Positions 28,444-37,292 of a stretch of DNA of 64,000 nucleotides are shown here, in pieces. This stretch comes from Herbidospora daliensis (lineage in GTDB: Bacteria; Actinomycetota; Actinomycetes; Streptosporangiales; Streptosporangiaceae). The translations under genes were made by a program, and so were the position numbers. The notes under the pieces are model-generated. The model searched no databases, was not told the DNA's origin, and worked only from the letters and a program-made list of their open reading frames with translations. The stretch spans positions 97,353 to 161,352 of the forward strand of contig NZ_BBXF01000003.1 in the NCBI RefSeq assembly GCF_001570585.1, read 5' to 3'. How positions within the stretch are numbered: position 1 is the first letter of the stretch; each line of letters opens with the position of its first letter.

Positions 28444-31400
28444 CTACTGGACGGTGATCCGGTCGACCTCGACGGTCACGCCCTTCACCTTCTCGGTGGA
28501 GGTCGCCGTCGTGACCGTGCCCTCACCCGCCGACACGCCCTTGACCTTCAGGGTGTACGTCAGCGACTCGCCGGGCGAGCCCGGCGTGGTGGTGACCCGG
28601 TAGTCGGAGGCCGCGCCGGCGCCCGCCGGGATCCGGCCGCCCCGGCTGCCGTCGGCGTTCTCCGCCCCGATCGTCAGCCCGTAGGCGTCGCCCGGGTAGG
28701 CGATCGGCGCCGGGTAGGCGAACGTGACGTCCTCCGACCCGTCGACCCCGATCCAGGCCTGGAACGTCTTCAGGTCGGCGGTGCCGAAGAGGTTGAGCCG
28801 CCACTCGACGACCAGCCAGGTGGAGACGCCGTCGGTGAGCGTCGTGGCGTAGATCCCCGGCGCGCCGGTGCCGTCGAGGTCGGTCCAGAACGGCGCCAGC
28901 ACCGCGTTCGGCGGGGCGGCGTCGGGCAGATCCTGCGGGACGAAGGTGATCTCCTGGGCGGTGGTGGTCCCGCCCGCGACCATGTAGCCGTTGGAGGTCA
29001 CGCCCAGGCGGGTGTAGGTCTGCCCGGCGTAGCGGTAGGCCGGGACGGTGAAGTTGAGCCCCTGCTCGTCGCCGATCGGGATCGGTGAGACGCCGAACGC
29101 GTCGAGCGGGAGGTAGCCGAACAGCGCGCCGGGGGCGATCGCCGGGGCGTCGGGTTCACGGCCCGCCAGCGCCTTCTTGGTGGTCGCGATCTGGGTGCCG
29201 ACCTTCGTGGCGCCGGTGACCGAGTTGAGCCGCAGCCGCGAGTTCAGCGTGCTCAGCGCGGTGACCTCGGTGTCGTCGAGCGTGTCGTTGTGGACGGTCA
29301 CCGTGCACGTCGACTCGCCCGTGTCGCGGGGGATCGACGCGGGCGCGCAGGTCTGCTCGACCGGCACGGCGCCCTCGCCGCGGACGAACGCCACCGGCAG
29401 GTGCTGCCGGCGGGAACCGCCGACCTGCTTGAGGTCCACCTGGCCGAAGTACTGACCGTCGGGCAGGTCGGGGGCGGCGATCACGATCTGCACGGTCTGC
29501 TTCTTGCCCGGCTTGACGGTGAACAGCGGCGGCACGACCACGATCGACGCCCCCGAGACCGTCTTGCCGGTCGCCGTGTAGGTCAGGGTCGAGCCGGTGA
29601 CGTTGGTGAAGGTGCGCTTGGCGGTGATGACGCCCGGCATGGTGGTGGCGTTCACCGACGGCAGGTTCAGGTCGATGCGGTTCAGCGGGTCGGCCGCCGA
29701 GGCGGCGAAGTTCTCGGCCGACTCGTCGAGCGTCAGCCCCGTGTCGCCGGCCCTGGACAGGTCGATGCGGCCGCCGCCCATGTCGAACGCGTCGGCCGGG
29801 GTGGCGCCGTTCTGCTTGACGACGGAGGTCTTCGCCGTGGTCTCCAGGGCGGTCTTGACCTGGCCGGGCGTCCACGTCGGATGCAGCGCGAACAGCAGCG
29901 CCGCCGCGCCCGCGACGTGGGGCGAGGACATCGAGGTGCCCGCGATCGACATGTAGAGGTTGCCGGGCGGCCCTTCGAGCGGGGACTCGGGGGTGGGGGT
30001 GGTGCCGGCCAGGATGTGCAGGCCCGGCGCGGTCACGTCGGGCTTCAGGAAGTCGCCGCCCGGCCCGCGCGAGGAGAACGTGGTGATCACGTCGCCCTGC
30101 CAGGTGGCCTTGGCGCCCCGGGTGAACGACGCCGTGCCCGACGGGTTGGCCGCCTTCCACGCGAGCAGCTGGTCGGCGGCCGGCTTGTCGACGTGCACGG
30201 TCGGCAGCCAGTGGTTGTCGGTCATCACGTCGAGCGGCTCGGCGTTGTAGAGGATCATGCCGACGGCGCCGCCCTGACGTACCGAGAACCCCTTCAGCAC
30301 CCGGTTCGGCCCGCGCTGGCAGGCCACGATCTTCCCGCTGAACAGCCCGGGAGGCGCGGGACTGAGGCACAACGCGTCGCTGTACGGCGGCGCCGACGCC
30401 AGCACCACCGGCGTGTTCCCCGGCACCCCCTCGGTCACGCTCGCGCCCTTCAGGGTGGTCCCGCCCGACAGGGAGATCGTCGACTGGTAGGTCCGCGTCT
30501 GGGTCGAGGCCGCCACGGTCGTCACCCACGGGCTCAGGTGGTCGGCGGTCGCCGCCCCGGGCCCGGCGTTCCCGGCGGAGGCCGCCACGAACACGCCCGC
30601 CGCGTAGGCGTCGAGGAAGGCCAGCTCGACCGGGTCGCTGTACGGATCGGCGCCCCCGCTGATCGAGAAGTTGATCACCCGCACGCCGTCGAGGATCGCC
30701 TGCGCCACCGCCTGCGCCGAGTCGGACTGGAAACACCCCTCGGCCCCGCACACCTTGTAGACCGCGACGTGCGCGGCCGGCGCGACGCCGTGGATCGGCC
30801 CGCGCGAGATGCCCAGGGGATTGGCGTCGGCCACCGGCGCCCCCGCCGAGGTGGTCGCGGTGTGCGTGCCGTGCCCGTTGGAGTCGCGGGCGCTGTCGCC
30901 GTAGACCTCGCCGCCGACGGCGGCGTTGTAGGTGTCGAGGAACGGCTGCCCCGAGATCAGCTTGTTGTTGCAGGCGAACACGTCGGCCGCCGGAGTCTGC
31001 GGGTTGTCGCCGAAGTCGCAGGTCCGCGCGGTGCCGTCGGCCTTGGCGGGCGGCGCCGGGATGCCGCCGGACGCGGCGAACTGCGGATGCTCCGGCCACG
31101 CGCCCGAGTCGAGGACGCCGACGACGACCCCCTTGCCGGAGTTCGGCGCCCCGCCCAGCTTCGAGTAGACGGTCGGCGCCCCGATGAAGGCCGGGCTGGA
31201 GTCGGTGAGCGGCTGCACCATCTTGTCCTCCTGGACGGCCGCCACCCCCTTGATCTTCAACAGCTCGGCGGCCTTGTTCGCCGGCACGGTCAGCGCCACC
31301 CCGCCGTAGACGGTCCGCAGCCGCTGCCCGACCTTCGCGCCGCCCACCCGCTTGGGCAGTTCGGCGAGGAAGGTGTTCTCGATGCCCTCGATGTGCCGCA

Positions 31401-31749
31401 GATAGTTCTTCGCGGCCGTGCTGCGCAGGTCGAGCGCCTTGCCGGTGACGGACGGCGAGGTGCCCGCCAGCCCGTCGACCCCGCCCTCGTAGGCGGCGAG
31501 CGCGTCGTAGTCGAGCTTGACCACGACGTTGACGGGACTGGCCGACCGCGACGTGATCAGCGCCTGGTCGCTCCTGGCGAGCTGACCGGTCGGCGACTTG
31601 GCGCCGGTGACCCTCTCGGGGTTGGTCAGCGGGGTGGCGGTGAGCCTCGGACTCGGCGAGGGAGCCGGGCTCGCGGTCGCCGGGGGCGAACCCGCGACCA
31701 CGAGGGTTGCCGCCGCGGCTACGGCGGCTAACCGTGACTTCTTTGACAC
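28444..31749 (-). CDS. Large secreted subtilisin-like (S8) protease with PA domain
   Basis: The 1101-residue precursor has a signal peptide (about residues 1-27), an I9-type propeptide (about 70-180) and an S8 domain with D214 (VLDSGAWPEHP), H293 (NGHGTHTAT), oxyanion N394 (SAGNAG) and S606 (AGTSMSSPHVAG). A protease-associated (PA) domain is inserted at about 440-540, as in cucumisin-like subtilases, and the C-terminal 400 residues look like beta-sandwich domains. No sorting signal is seen, so the enzyme is probably released. The start is GTG 31749 with GGAGG. A 10-bp direct repeat CTACTGGACG (28431 and 28444) duplicates the stop region. Confidence 0.95.
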   Translation of the reverse strand: MSKKSRLAAVAAAATLVVAGSPPATASPAPSPSPRLTATPLTNPERVTGAKSPTGQLARSDQALITSRSASPVNVVVKLDYDALAAYEGGVDGLAGTSPSVTGKALDLRSTAAKNYLRHIEGIENTFLAELPKRVGGAKVGQRLRTVYGGVALTVPANKAAELLKIKGVAAVQEDKMVQPLTDSSPAFIGAPTVYSKLGGAPNSGKGVVVGVLDSGAWPEHPQFAASGGIPAPPAKADGTARTCDFGDNPQTPAADVFACNNKLISGQPFLDTYNAAVGGEVYGDSARDSNGHGTHTATTSAGAPVADANPLGISRGPIHGVAPAAHVAVYKVCGAEGCFQSDSAQAVAQAILDGVRVINFSISGGADPYSDPVELAFLDAYAAGVFVAASAGNAGPGAATADHLSPWVTTVAASTQTRTYQSTISLSGGTTLKGASVTEGVPGNTPVVLASAPPYSDALCLSPAPPGLFSGKIVACQRGPNRVLKGFSVRQGGAVGMILYNAEPLDVMTDNHWLPTVHVDKPAADQLLAWKAANPSGTASFTRGAKATWQGDVITTFSSRGPGGDFLKPDVTAPGLHILAGTTPTPESPLEGPPGNLYMSIAGTSMSSPHVAGAAALLFALHPTWTPGQVKTALETTAKTSVVKQNGATPADAFDMGGGRIDLSRAGDTGLTLDESAENFAASAADPLNRIDLNLPSVNATTMPGVITAKRTFTNVTGSTLTYTATGKTVSGASIVVVPPLFTVKPGKKQTVQIVIAAPDLPDGQYFGQVDLKQVGGSRRQHLPVAFVRGEGAVPVEQTCAPASIPRDTGESTCTVTVHNDTLDDTEVTALSTLNSRLRLNSVTGATKVGTQIATTKKALAGREPDAPAIAPGALFGYLPLDAFGVSPIPIGDEQGLNFTVPAYRYAGQTYTRLGVTSNGYMVAGGTTTAQEITFVPQDLPDAAPPNAVLAPFWTDLDGTGAPGIYATTLTDGVSTWLVVEWRLNLFGTADLKTFQAWIGVDGSEDVTFAYPAPIAYPGDAYGLTIGAENADGSRGGRIPAGAGAASDYRVTTTPGSPGESLTYTLKVKGVSAGEGTVTTATSTEKVKGVTVEVDRITVQ

Positions 31750-31841
31750 GTAACCTCCGAACGGGTTTGGAACGGTCTAATCTGAGCCGGAGTCTAACCA
31801 GAGGGGTTTACGCCGCCTAGTGTCCACATGTGGCCGCGACC

Positions 31842-31847
31842 TAGACT
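31842..31847 (+). promoter_or_regulatory. Candidate -10 box of the Smr gene
   Basis: TAGACT ends 7 bases before ATG 31855. This supports the ATG at 31855 over the in-frame ATG at 31828, and leaderless translation. Confidence 0.45.
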
Positions 31848-31854
31848 CCTGACC

Positions 31855-32109
31855 ATGAAGCTGAAGCTGGACCTGCACGACATCTTCAACAAGGGCGACC
31901 AGATCGACCGGGCCCTGCGCGGGATCATCCAGGAGGCCATCGACAAGAAGGCGACCGAGGTCGAGATCATCCCCGGTAAGGGATCGGGCCAGCTGAAGAA
32001 GAAGGTGCTGCGTTTCCTCGACCAGAAGGAGATCAAGGCGCTCTACCACCGGATCGACAAGGACGCGAAGAACCACGGCCGCCTGTTCGTGTACTTCCGC
32101 CACAAGTGA
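31855..32109 (+). CDS. Small Smr-domain protein
   Basis: The 84-residue protein begins MKLKLDLHDIFNKGDQIDRAL and has the Smr signature VEIIPGKGSGQLKKKVLRFL, equivalent to the LDLHG ... HGKGxG motifs of MutS2/Smr nucleases. It consists of this domain only, with no MutS ATPase. Stand-alone Smr proteins of this form are common in actinobacteria; nicking endonuclease or RNase activity is known for relatives but not shown here. Its stop overlaps the VOC gene start (GTGA). Confidence 0.85.
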   Translation: MKLKLDLHDIFNKGDQIDRALRGIIQEAIDKKATEVEIIPGKGSGQLKKKVLRFLDQKEIKALYHRIDKDAKNHGRLFVYFRHK

Positions 32110-32390
32110 TCGACCTGGTCGTCCTCTACACCGACCGGCTCGACGAGTGCCACGCCTTCTACTCGGGCCTCGGCCTGACCTTCCAGCAGGAACGCCACGG
32201 CACCGGGCCCGAGCACTTCTCCACGCAGCTCGGGCCGACGGTCCTGGAGCTCTACCCGGCGGGCGACAAACCGCCGACGGGCCGCCTCCGCCTCGGCCTG
32301 ACCGTTTGCGCGGGCCACGGGTTCGCGCCCGGCAACCACACAGTGACCGACCCCGACGGCCGCACGATCGCCCTCAGCGTCACCTCTTGA
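32106..32390 (+). CDS. Compact VOC/glyoxalase-fold protein
   Basis: The 94-residue protein has one vicinal-oxygen-chelate module (LVVLYTDRLDECHAFYSGLGLTF) and the terminal TVTDPDGRTIALS strand, but the helix normally found between them in the second half is missing, so it is about 20-30 residues shorter than relatives. That could be a natural compact form or a small internal deletion. GTG 32106 overlaps the Smr stop, so both are co-translated. Substrate unknown. The end overlaps the convergent DUF4190 gene by 11 bp. Confidence 0.75.
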   Translation: MIDLVVLYTDRLDECHAFYSGLGLTFQQERHGTGPEHFSTQLGPTVLELYPAGDKPPTGRLRLGLTVCAGHGFAPGNHTVTDPDGRTIALSVTS

Positions 32391-32760
32391 GGGCACCCGC
32401 CACACCCAGGGCGATCAGCAGGGCCGGGATGACGAAGAGGTAGCCCAGGATCAGGCCCGCCACCGCCAGGCCGCGCCCGCCCCGCCGCCCGCCCGAGGTC
32501 TGCGCCAGGCCGATGTGGCCGAACACCACGGCCAGGAAACAGGGGATCGCGAACAGGCACCAGCCGCCCAGGATGCCGAGGATGCCGAACACCAGCGACG
32601 CCGTCGCGCTGCCCGAAGTCGGCGGGATGTGGACGTTGACCTGCGGCGGGTGGAACGGCGGGAAGCCCTGGGCGCCGCCCGGGTAGGGGGCTGCGGGCTG
32701 CCAGGCCGGGAGGGGCTGCTTCGGCGCCGCCGGGTTGTAGGGGTGCTCGGGGGGATTCAT
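32380..32760 (-). CDS. DUF4190 family membrane protein
   Basis: The 126-residue protein has a Pro-rich N-terminal tail (residues 1-45) and two hydrophobic segments (about 52-80 and 97-122) with the DUF4190 signature ASLVFGILGILGGWCLFAIP ... VVFGHIGLAQ. Function unknown; many copies occur per actinobacterial genome. ATG 32760 has no good ribosome binding site. A TAGGTT -10-like hexamer on this strand at 32802-32807 would give a leader of about 35 bases. Confidence 0.85.
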   Translation of the reverse strand: MNPPEHPYNPAAPKQPLPAWQPAAPYPGGAQGFPPFHPPQVNVHIPPTSGSATASLVFGILGILGGWCLFAIPCFLAVVFGHIGLAQTSGGRRGGRGLAVAGLILGYLFVIPALLIALGVAGALKR

Positions 32761-32845
32761 GTGACTGAGGACGCACCGAGCGTGACCCCGGTTGGCGGTG
32801 AAACCTATCGGGAAACCTGAAGTATCCGATTACCCTTGGTGAGGA

Positions 32846-33214
32846 TCACCTGTTCGGGGCCTGGTAGCCCGGCACCGACGGCCACCTGACCGTCAGCACC
32901 ACCGACTCCTCCTCGGCCACCCACGAGTGGTCGACGCCCTGGCCCCACACCAGGTAGTCGCCCTGCTTCTCCAGGACCACGCTCCGGTCGGGCAGTTCCA
33001 TGCGGAAGCGGCCGCTGATCAGGACGATCATCGCGGTGCGGGATTCGCCGGTGACCCACTGGGCGCGTTCTTCGCCGGCCGGGTGGACGCCCCACTTGAT
33101 CTCGACCTCGTCGCTGTGCCGGGCGTCGCCCGACGGCCGGAAGTGGCCGAGCAGCCAGCCTCGGTCGAGCAGCGCGTCGGCGTTCGCGTTGCCTACGTAC
33201 ACCCGTTCTGTCAC
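32846..33214 (-). CDS. Small cupin-like protein
   Basis: The 122-residue protein has a single cupin-like beta-barrel pattern (EIKWGVHPAGEERAQWV, IVLISGRFRMELPD, GDYLVWGQGVDHSW). One HPAG and one DHSW histidine are visible, so a metal site is possible. Close relatives are sometimes named signal peptidase I in databases, which I regard as wrong because no SPase motif exists. GTG 33214 is 8 bases from TAACCT, a candidate -10 that overlaps the dhaM stop. It lies 11 bp downstream of dhaM and could also be read through from there. Confidence 0.7.
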   Translation of the reverse strand: MTERVYVGNANADALLDRGWLLGHFRPSGDARHSDEVEIKWGVHPAGEERAQWVTGESRTAMIVLISGRFRMELPDRSVVLEKQGDYLVWGQGVDHSWVAEEESVVLTVRWPSVPGYQAPNR

Positions 33215-33225
33215 GAGCGGCGAGG

Positions 33226-33605
33226 TTAGCAGAGTTTGCCGATCGTCCTGGCCTCCTCCGCCGCCGCGACGACCTCGTCGAGGGCGGCTCCCGTCTGTGC
33301 TGTGACCAGGGCGTTCACGGCGCCTTCGACGAAGGGGGCGTCGGCCAGGACCACATCGGCGCGGTCTTCGACGAAGGTGCGGGCGGTGAGGACGGCGCTG
33401 CCGAGGTCCATGATGACGACCACGCCGTCGCCCTGGTCGACCTCGGCGACGGCCTCCTCCAGTTTCGTCAGGCTGGTTCCCAGGTCGCCGTCGTCGGTGC
33501 CGCCCGCCGGGCGGATGGGGGCGTCCTCTCCGGCGATGCCGACGGCCAGGGCCACCGCCTCCTCGGCCAGGGCGGCGCTGTGGCTGATCAGCACGATGCC
33601 GACCA

Positions 33606-33609
<4 letters not shown>
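33226..33609 (-). CDS. dhaM: PTS-dependent dihydroxyacetone kinase, phosphotransferase subunit DhaM (EIIA-only form)
   Basis: The 127-residue protein has the EIIA-mannose fold opening GIVLISHSAALAEE with the phospho-histidine H10 and the DLGSA segment. It passes phosphate from HPr to ADP held on DhaL. Escherichia coli DhaM also carries HPr- and EI-like domains; here they are absent, so general EI and HPr encoded elsewhere must supply phosphate. GTG 33609 overlaps the dhaL stop by 4 bp (GTGA); ATG 33606 is an alternative. Confidence 0.93.
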
Positions 33610-34192
<583 letters not shown>

Positions 34193-34193
<1 letters not shown>

Positions 34194-35185
34194 CAGCGTC
34201 CCCACCGCAGGCCGGGGGTCTCGACCGGGTGGTCCCAGAGCGAGGTGAGCTCGGCGTCGAGCAGGCAGGTCGTGATGGAGAAGCCGGCCATGTCGAGGCT
34301 GGTCACGTAGTTGCCGACCAGGCAGCGGGTGGCGGTCGCGCCCTTCTCGCGCAGGTAGGCGTCGGCCTCTCCGTAGGCGACGTACAACTCCATGAGGGGG
34401 GTCGCGCCCATGCCGTTCACCATCACCAGCACGTCGCCGGAGAAGGGCAGGTCGGCGTCGATGGCGTCCATGGCCAGGCGGACGAGGTCGCGGGCCTCCC
34501 GGAACCGCTCGCGCGAACGGCCGGGTTCGCCGTGGATGCCGATGCCGAGTTCGATCTCGGTCGGGCCCAGGTCGAAGGTGGGTTTGCCGGCCGCCGGGAC
34601 CGTGCCGGCCGAGAACGCCACGCCGAACGAGCGGCTGCGGTCGTCGACCGTGCGGGCCATCGCGGCGACCGCCTCCAGGGGTGCGCCCTGTTCGGCGAGG
34701 GCGCCGGCCATCTTCTCGACGAACAGGGTCGCGCCGGTGCCGCGCCGACCGGCCGTGTAGGTCGAGTCTTGGACGGCGACGTCGTCGTCGACCAGGACGC
34801 TCACCACCCTGGCCCCCTCTTCGGCGCACAGTTCGGCGGCCATCTCGAAGTTGAGCACGTCGCCGGTGTAGTTCTTGACGATGTGGAGCACGCCCGCGCC
34901 GCCGTCGACGGCCTTGGTGGCCTCGATCATCTGGTCGGGGACCGGCGAGGTGAAGACCTCTCCGGGGCAGGCGGCGTCGAGCATGCCGTAGCCGACGAAG
35001 CCCGCGTGCAGCGGCTCGTGGCCCGAGCCGCCGCCCGAGACCAGGCCCACCTTGCCCGGCGTGGGGCCGGAGGCGCGCAGCACGATCCGGTTCTCGACGT
35101 CGACGCGCAGCGACGGATGGGCGGCGGCCATGCCCCTGAGCGTGTCGGGCACGACGTCGCCGACGGCGTTGATGAGCTTCTTCAC
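34193..35185 (-). CDS. dhaK: Dihydroxyacetone kinase substrate-binding subunit DhaK
   Basis: The 330-residue protein binds dihydroxyacetone through a hemiaminal to a histidine. That histidine falls at H218 (GIGIHGEPG), exactly the number used for the E. coli enzyme. Other family blocks are GLVSGGGSGHEPLHAGFVG and HIVKNYTGDVLNF. The GTG start at 35185 follows GGAGG at 6 bases. A terminator of the preceding sortase unit separates it from upstream genes, so dhaKLM has its own promoter in the short spacer, which I could not pick out. Confidence 0.96.
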
Positions 35186-35203
35186 GTCTTGCCTCCACGG
35201 CGA

Positions 35204-35233
35204 AAGGGGAAGCCGTTCTCACGGCTTCCCCTT
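35204..35233 (-). terminator. Rho-independent terminator after the sortase gene
   Basis: AAGGGGAAGCCGT and ACGGCTTCCCCTT form a perfect 13-bp stem with a 4-base loop. On the reverse strand the stem is followed by TTCG after a CCCCTT end. It closes the repeat-protein/sortase unit and insulates dhaK. Confidence 0.85.
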
Positions 35234-35241
35234 CCCGGCGA

Positions 35242-35796
35242 TCAGCGGGCGAACACCACGATGTTGTCGCGGTAGGAGCGCCGGCCGCGGTCGAACGTGC
35301 CGCCACAGGTGATCAGCCTGAGCTGGGCGCCGCCGCCGGAGGCGTAGACCAGCTTGTTCGGTACGCGGTCCTTCGGGTAGCGGGCGACCCGGTAGACGGT
35401 GAACGTGACGCTCGATCCGTCGGCCCGGTTGACGGTGATCTTGTGCCCGGTCCTCAGCTCGCGCAGCCGGTAGAAGACCGCCGGGCCCGACTTGGAGTCG
35501 ACATGGGCGGCGATGACCGCGACGCCCTTCTCGCCCGGTTCCGGGCCCGACCTGTGCCATCCCGCGACGTCGAACCGCTTCGGGGCGAGGAGCTTGCCCT
35601 TCTTGTCGAGCTTCAGCGGGATGACGGCGGCATTGACCTTGATGGCCGGGATGCGGACCCGGGTCGGGTTCGCGACGTCGGCGGCCGCCGCGGGAGCCGC
35701 GGCCGCCCGCGCCGCCGGCGCGCCCTCCCCGGCGCACGCCGCGAGCAGCAGCACACCGGCCAGAAAGGCTCCGGTCCTCATCATGTACGTCTTCAC
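35242..35796 (-). CDS. Class F sortase with a lipobox signal
   Basis: The 184-residue protein has the sortase triad H98 (IAAHVDS), C164 (LITCGG) and R176 (SYRDNIVVF), and the segment RVRIPAIKVNA typical of class F. Such enzymes transpeptidate surface proteins to the cell wall. Unusually, the N-terminus ends in LLLAACAG, a lipobox (C21), so the enzyme may be lipid-anchored instead of held by a helix. GTG 35796 overlaps the stop of the acidic repeat gene (GTGA), which makes that protein the obvious substrate or partner. Confidence 0.9.
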   Translation of the reverse strand: MKTYMMRTGAFLAGVLLLAACAGEGAPAARAAAAPAAAADVANPTRVRIPAIKVNAAVIPLKLDKKGKLLAPKRFDVAGWHRSGPEPGEKGVAVIAAHVDSKSGPAVFYRLRELRTGHKITVNRADGSSVTFTVYRVARYPKDRVPNKLVYASGGGAQLRLITCGGTFDRGRRSYRDNIVVFAR

Positions 35797-36539
35797 GACT
35801 CGGCGCCCTGACGACGCCGGGCCAGCACGATCAGACCCGTGACCGCCCCCACGCCGGCCATCCCGGCGATGCCGAGCGGCACCCACGGGTTCGCCCCTTC
35901 CTCGGCCGAGACGAACCGCAGGCCGGCGGCACCGCCCATACCGGTGTCGACACCACCGCTGGGCCGGTCGTCGTCATCGTCCTGCGCGCCACCCATACCG
36001 GTGTCCACGCCACCGCTGGGCCGGTCGTCGTCATCGTCGTCCGAGGTGCCGCCCTTGCCGGTCTCGACGCCACCACGGGGGCGGTCGTCGTCGTCGGACG
36101 TGCCTCCGGCACCCGCGTCGACTCCGCCGCGCGCCCGGTCGTCATCGTCGTCGTCCTGCGTGCCGCCCTTGCCGGTGTCCACTCCGCCACGCGGCTGGTC
36201 GTCATCGTCGTCGTCGGAAGTGCCTCCGGCGCCGGCGTTGACCCCGCCGCGGGCCCGGTCGTCGTCGTCATCGTCGTTCGACGTGCCGCCCTTGCCGGTC
36301 TCGATTCCGCCGCGCGGGCGGTCGTCATCGTCGTCGTCGGAGGTGCCGCCCTTGCCCGTTTCGACGCCGCCTCGGGGGCGGTCATCGTCGTCGTCTCCGC
36401 GGTCGTCGTCATCGTCGTCCGTGGCGGTGGCCGTCCACGTCGGGGCTGCTTGGGCGGCCGCCGGGAGGGCGACGGTCGCGGCGCCCACCGTGGTGAAAGC
36501 GGCCAGGGCCAGGAGGGCTCGGCGTGCTTCGAGGTTCAT
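35793..36539 (-). CDS. Surface protein with eight poly-Asp / GG[VI]x[TA]GxGG repeats
   Basis: The 248-residue precursor has a signal peptide (cleavage near AQAAP, residue 32), then eight units made of 4-6 aspartates followed by R[PA][RS]GGV[ED]TGKGG-like blocks, a linker, one transmembrane helix (about residues 217-240) and a basic tail RRRQGAES. There is no LPXTG. The helix plus basic tail looks like a sorting signal, and the repeated GGVxTGxGG block also comes just before the linker to the helix, so it may be the unusual recognition motif for the adjacent sortase (inference). The acidic runs should bind divalent cations. It is translated with the sortase. Confidence 0.85.
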   Translation of the reverse strand: MNLEARRALLALAAFTTVGAATVALPAAAQAAPTWTATATDDDDDDRGDDDDDRPRGGVETGKGGTSDDDDDDRPRGGIETGKGGTSNDDDDDDRARGGVNAGAGGTSDDDDDDQPRGGVDTGKGGTQDDDDDDRARGGVDAGAGGTSDDDDRPRGGVETGKGGTSDDDDDDRPSGGVDTGMGGAQDDDDDRPSGGVDTGMGGAAGLRFVSAEEGANPWVPLGIAGMAGVGAVTGLIVLARRRQGAES

Positions 36540-36597
36540 CTCAGCTCCCTGTTCGGGGTTGGGTTCCGGTGCTGAGATCAGCCTGGTGAGCGGGGGT

Positions 36598-36625
36598 TGG
36601 GGCTCTCTGAGAGGCGGGTTAGAGG
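36598..36625 (-). promoter_or_regulatory. Possible response-regulator site upstream of the acidic repeat gene
   Basis: On the reverse strand CCTCTA, CCTCTC and GCCCCA occur at an 11-bp period (forward-strand blocks beginning at 36598, 36609 and 36620). They loosely match the stronger repeat series at 38999-39026. The match is weak and given for comparison. Confidence 0.3.
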
Positions 36626-36629
36626 GGTC

Positions 36630-37292
36630 TCATCGGGACTTGAGGCGGTAGCCGGTGCCGCGTACGGTCTCGATGCGGTCGGAGCCGATCTTGCGGCGGA
36701 GGTAGCGGACGTAGACGTCCACGACGTTGGAACCGGGGTCGAAGTCGAAGCCCCAGACCTGGCTGAGCAGCTGTTCCCGCGTCAGGACCTGTTCCGGGTG
36801 GCGGAAGAACGCCTCGGCCAGGGCGAACTCGCGCGTCGACAGGTCGATGGAGCGTTCCCCGGCGTGGGCGCGGCGGGTGCGCAGGTCGAGGGCCAGGTCG
36901 CCGACGCGCAGGACCGTCGCCTCGGGGGCGCGTTCGCTGCGCAGCCGCAGGCGGACCCGGGCCAGCAGTTCCTCGAACGCGAACGGCTTGGCGATGTAGT
37001 CGTCGGCGCCGCCCTCCAGGCCCGCGACCGTGTCGCCGACGCTGTCGCGGGCGGTCAGGATGATCACGGGGATCTCGGCGCGGGCGGCGCGCAGGCGGCG
37101 CAGCACCGTGAAGCCGTCGCTCAGGGGCAGGCCGATGTCGAGGATCATCAGGTCGTGGTCGCCGGTTCTGGCGTGCTCGTAGGCGGCCAGGCCGTCGGTC
37201 ACCACGGTGGTGACGAAGCCGCTGGCCCGCAGGCCCTTCTCCAGGAACGCGGCGATGCGGCCCTCGTCTTCGGCGATCAGGATGCTGTTCAC
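36630..37292 (-). CDS. OmpR/PhoB-family response regulator
   Basis: The 220-residue protein has a receiver domain (acidic pair EDE, phospho-acceptor in LMILDIGLPLSDGF, lysine in IAKPFAFEELLARV) and a C-terminal winged helix (LSTREFALAEAFFRHPEQVLTREQLLSQVWG ... DVYVRYLRRKIG, GTGYRL). It overlaps the end of its histidine kinase gene (GTGA). Gene order puts the acidic repeat protein and sortase downstream after 90 bp, and they are probable targets. Confidence 0.94.
   Translation of the reverse strand: MNSILIAEDEGRIAAFLEKGLRASGFVTTVVTDGLAAYEHARTGDHDLMILDIGLPLSDGFTVLRRLRAARAEIPVIILTARDSVGDTVAGLEGGADDYIAKPFAFEELLARVRLRLRSERAPEATVLRVGDLALDLRTRRAHAGERSIDLSTREFALAEAFFRHPEQVLTREQLLSQVWGFDFDPGSNVVDVYVRYLRRKIGSDRIETVRGTGYRLKSR

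Noticed and set aside
35839-36651. Forward-strand frame rich in Ser across the acidic repeat gene
   Set aside because: It is the antisense of poly-Asp codons. The reverse-strand frame has a signal peptide, a transmembrane helix and an overlap with the sortase gene.
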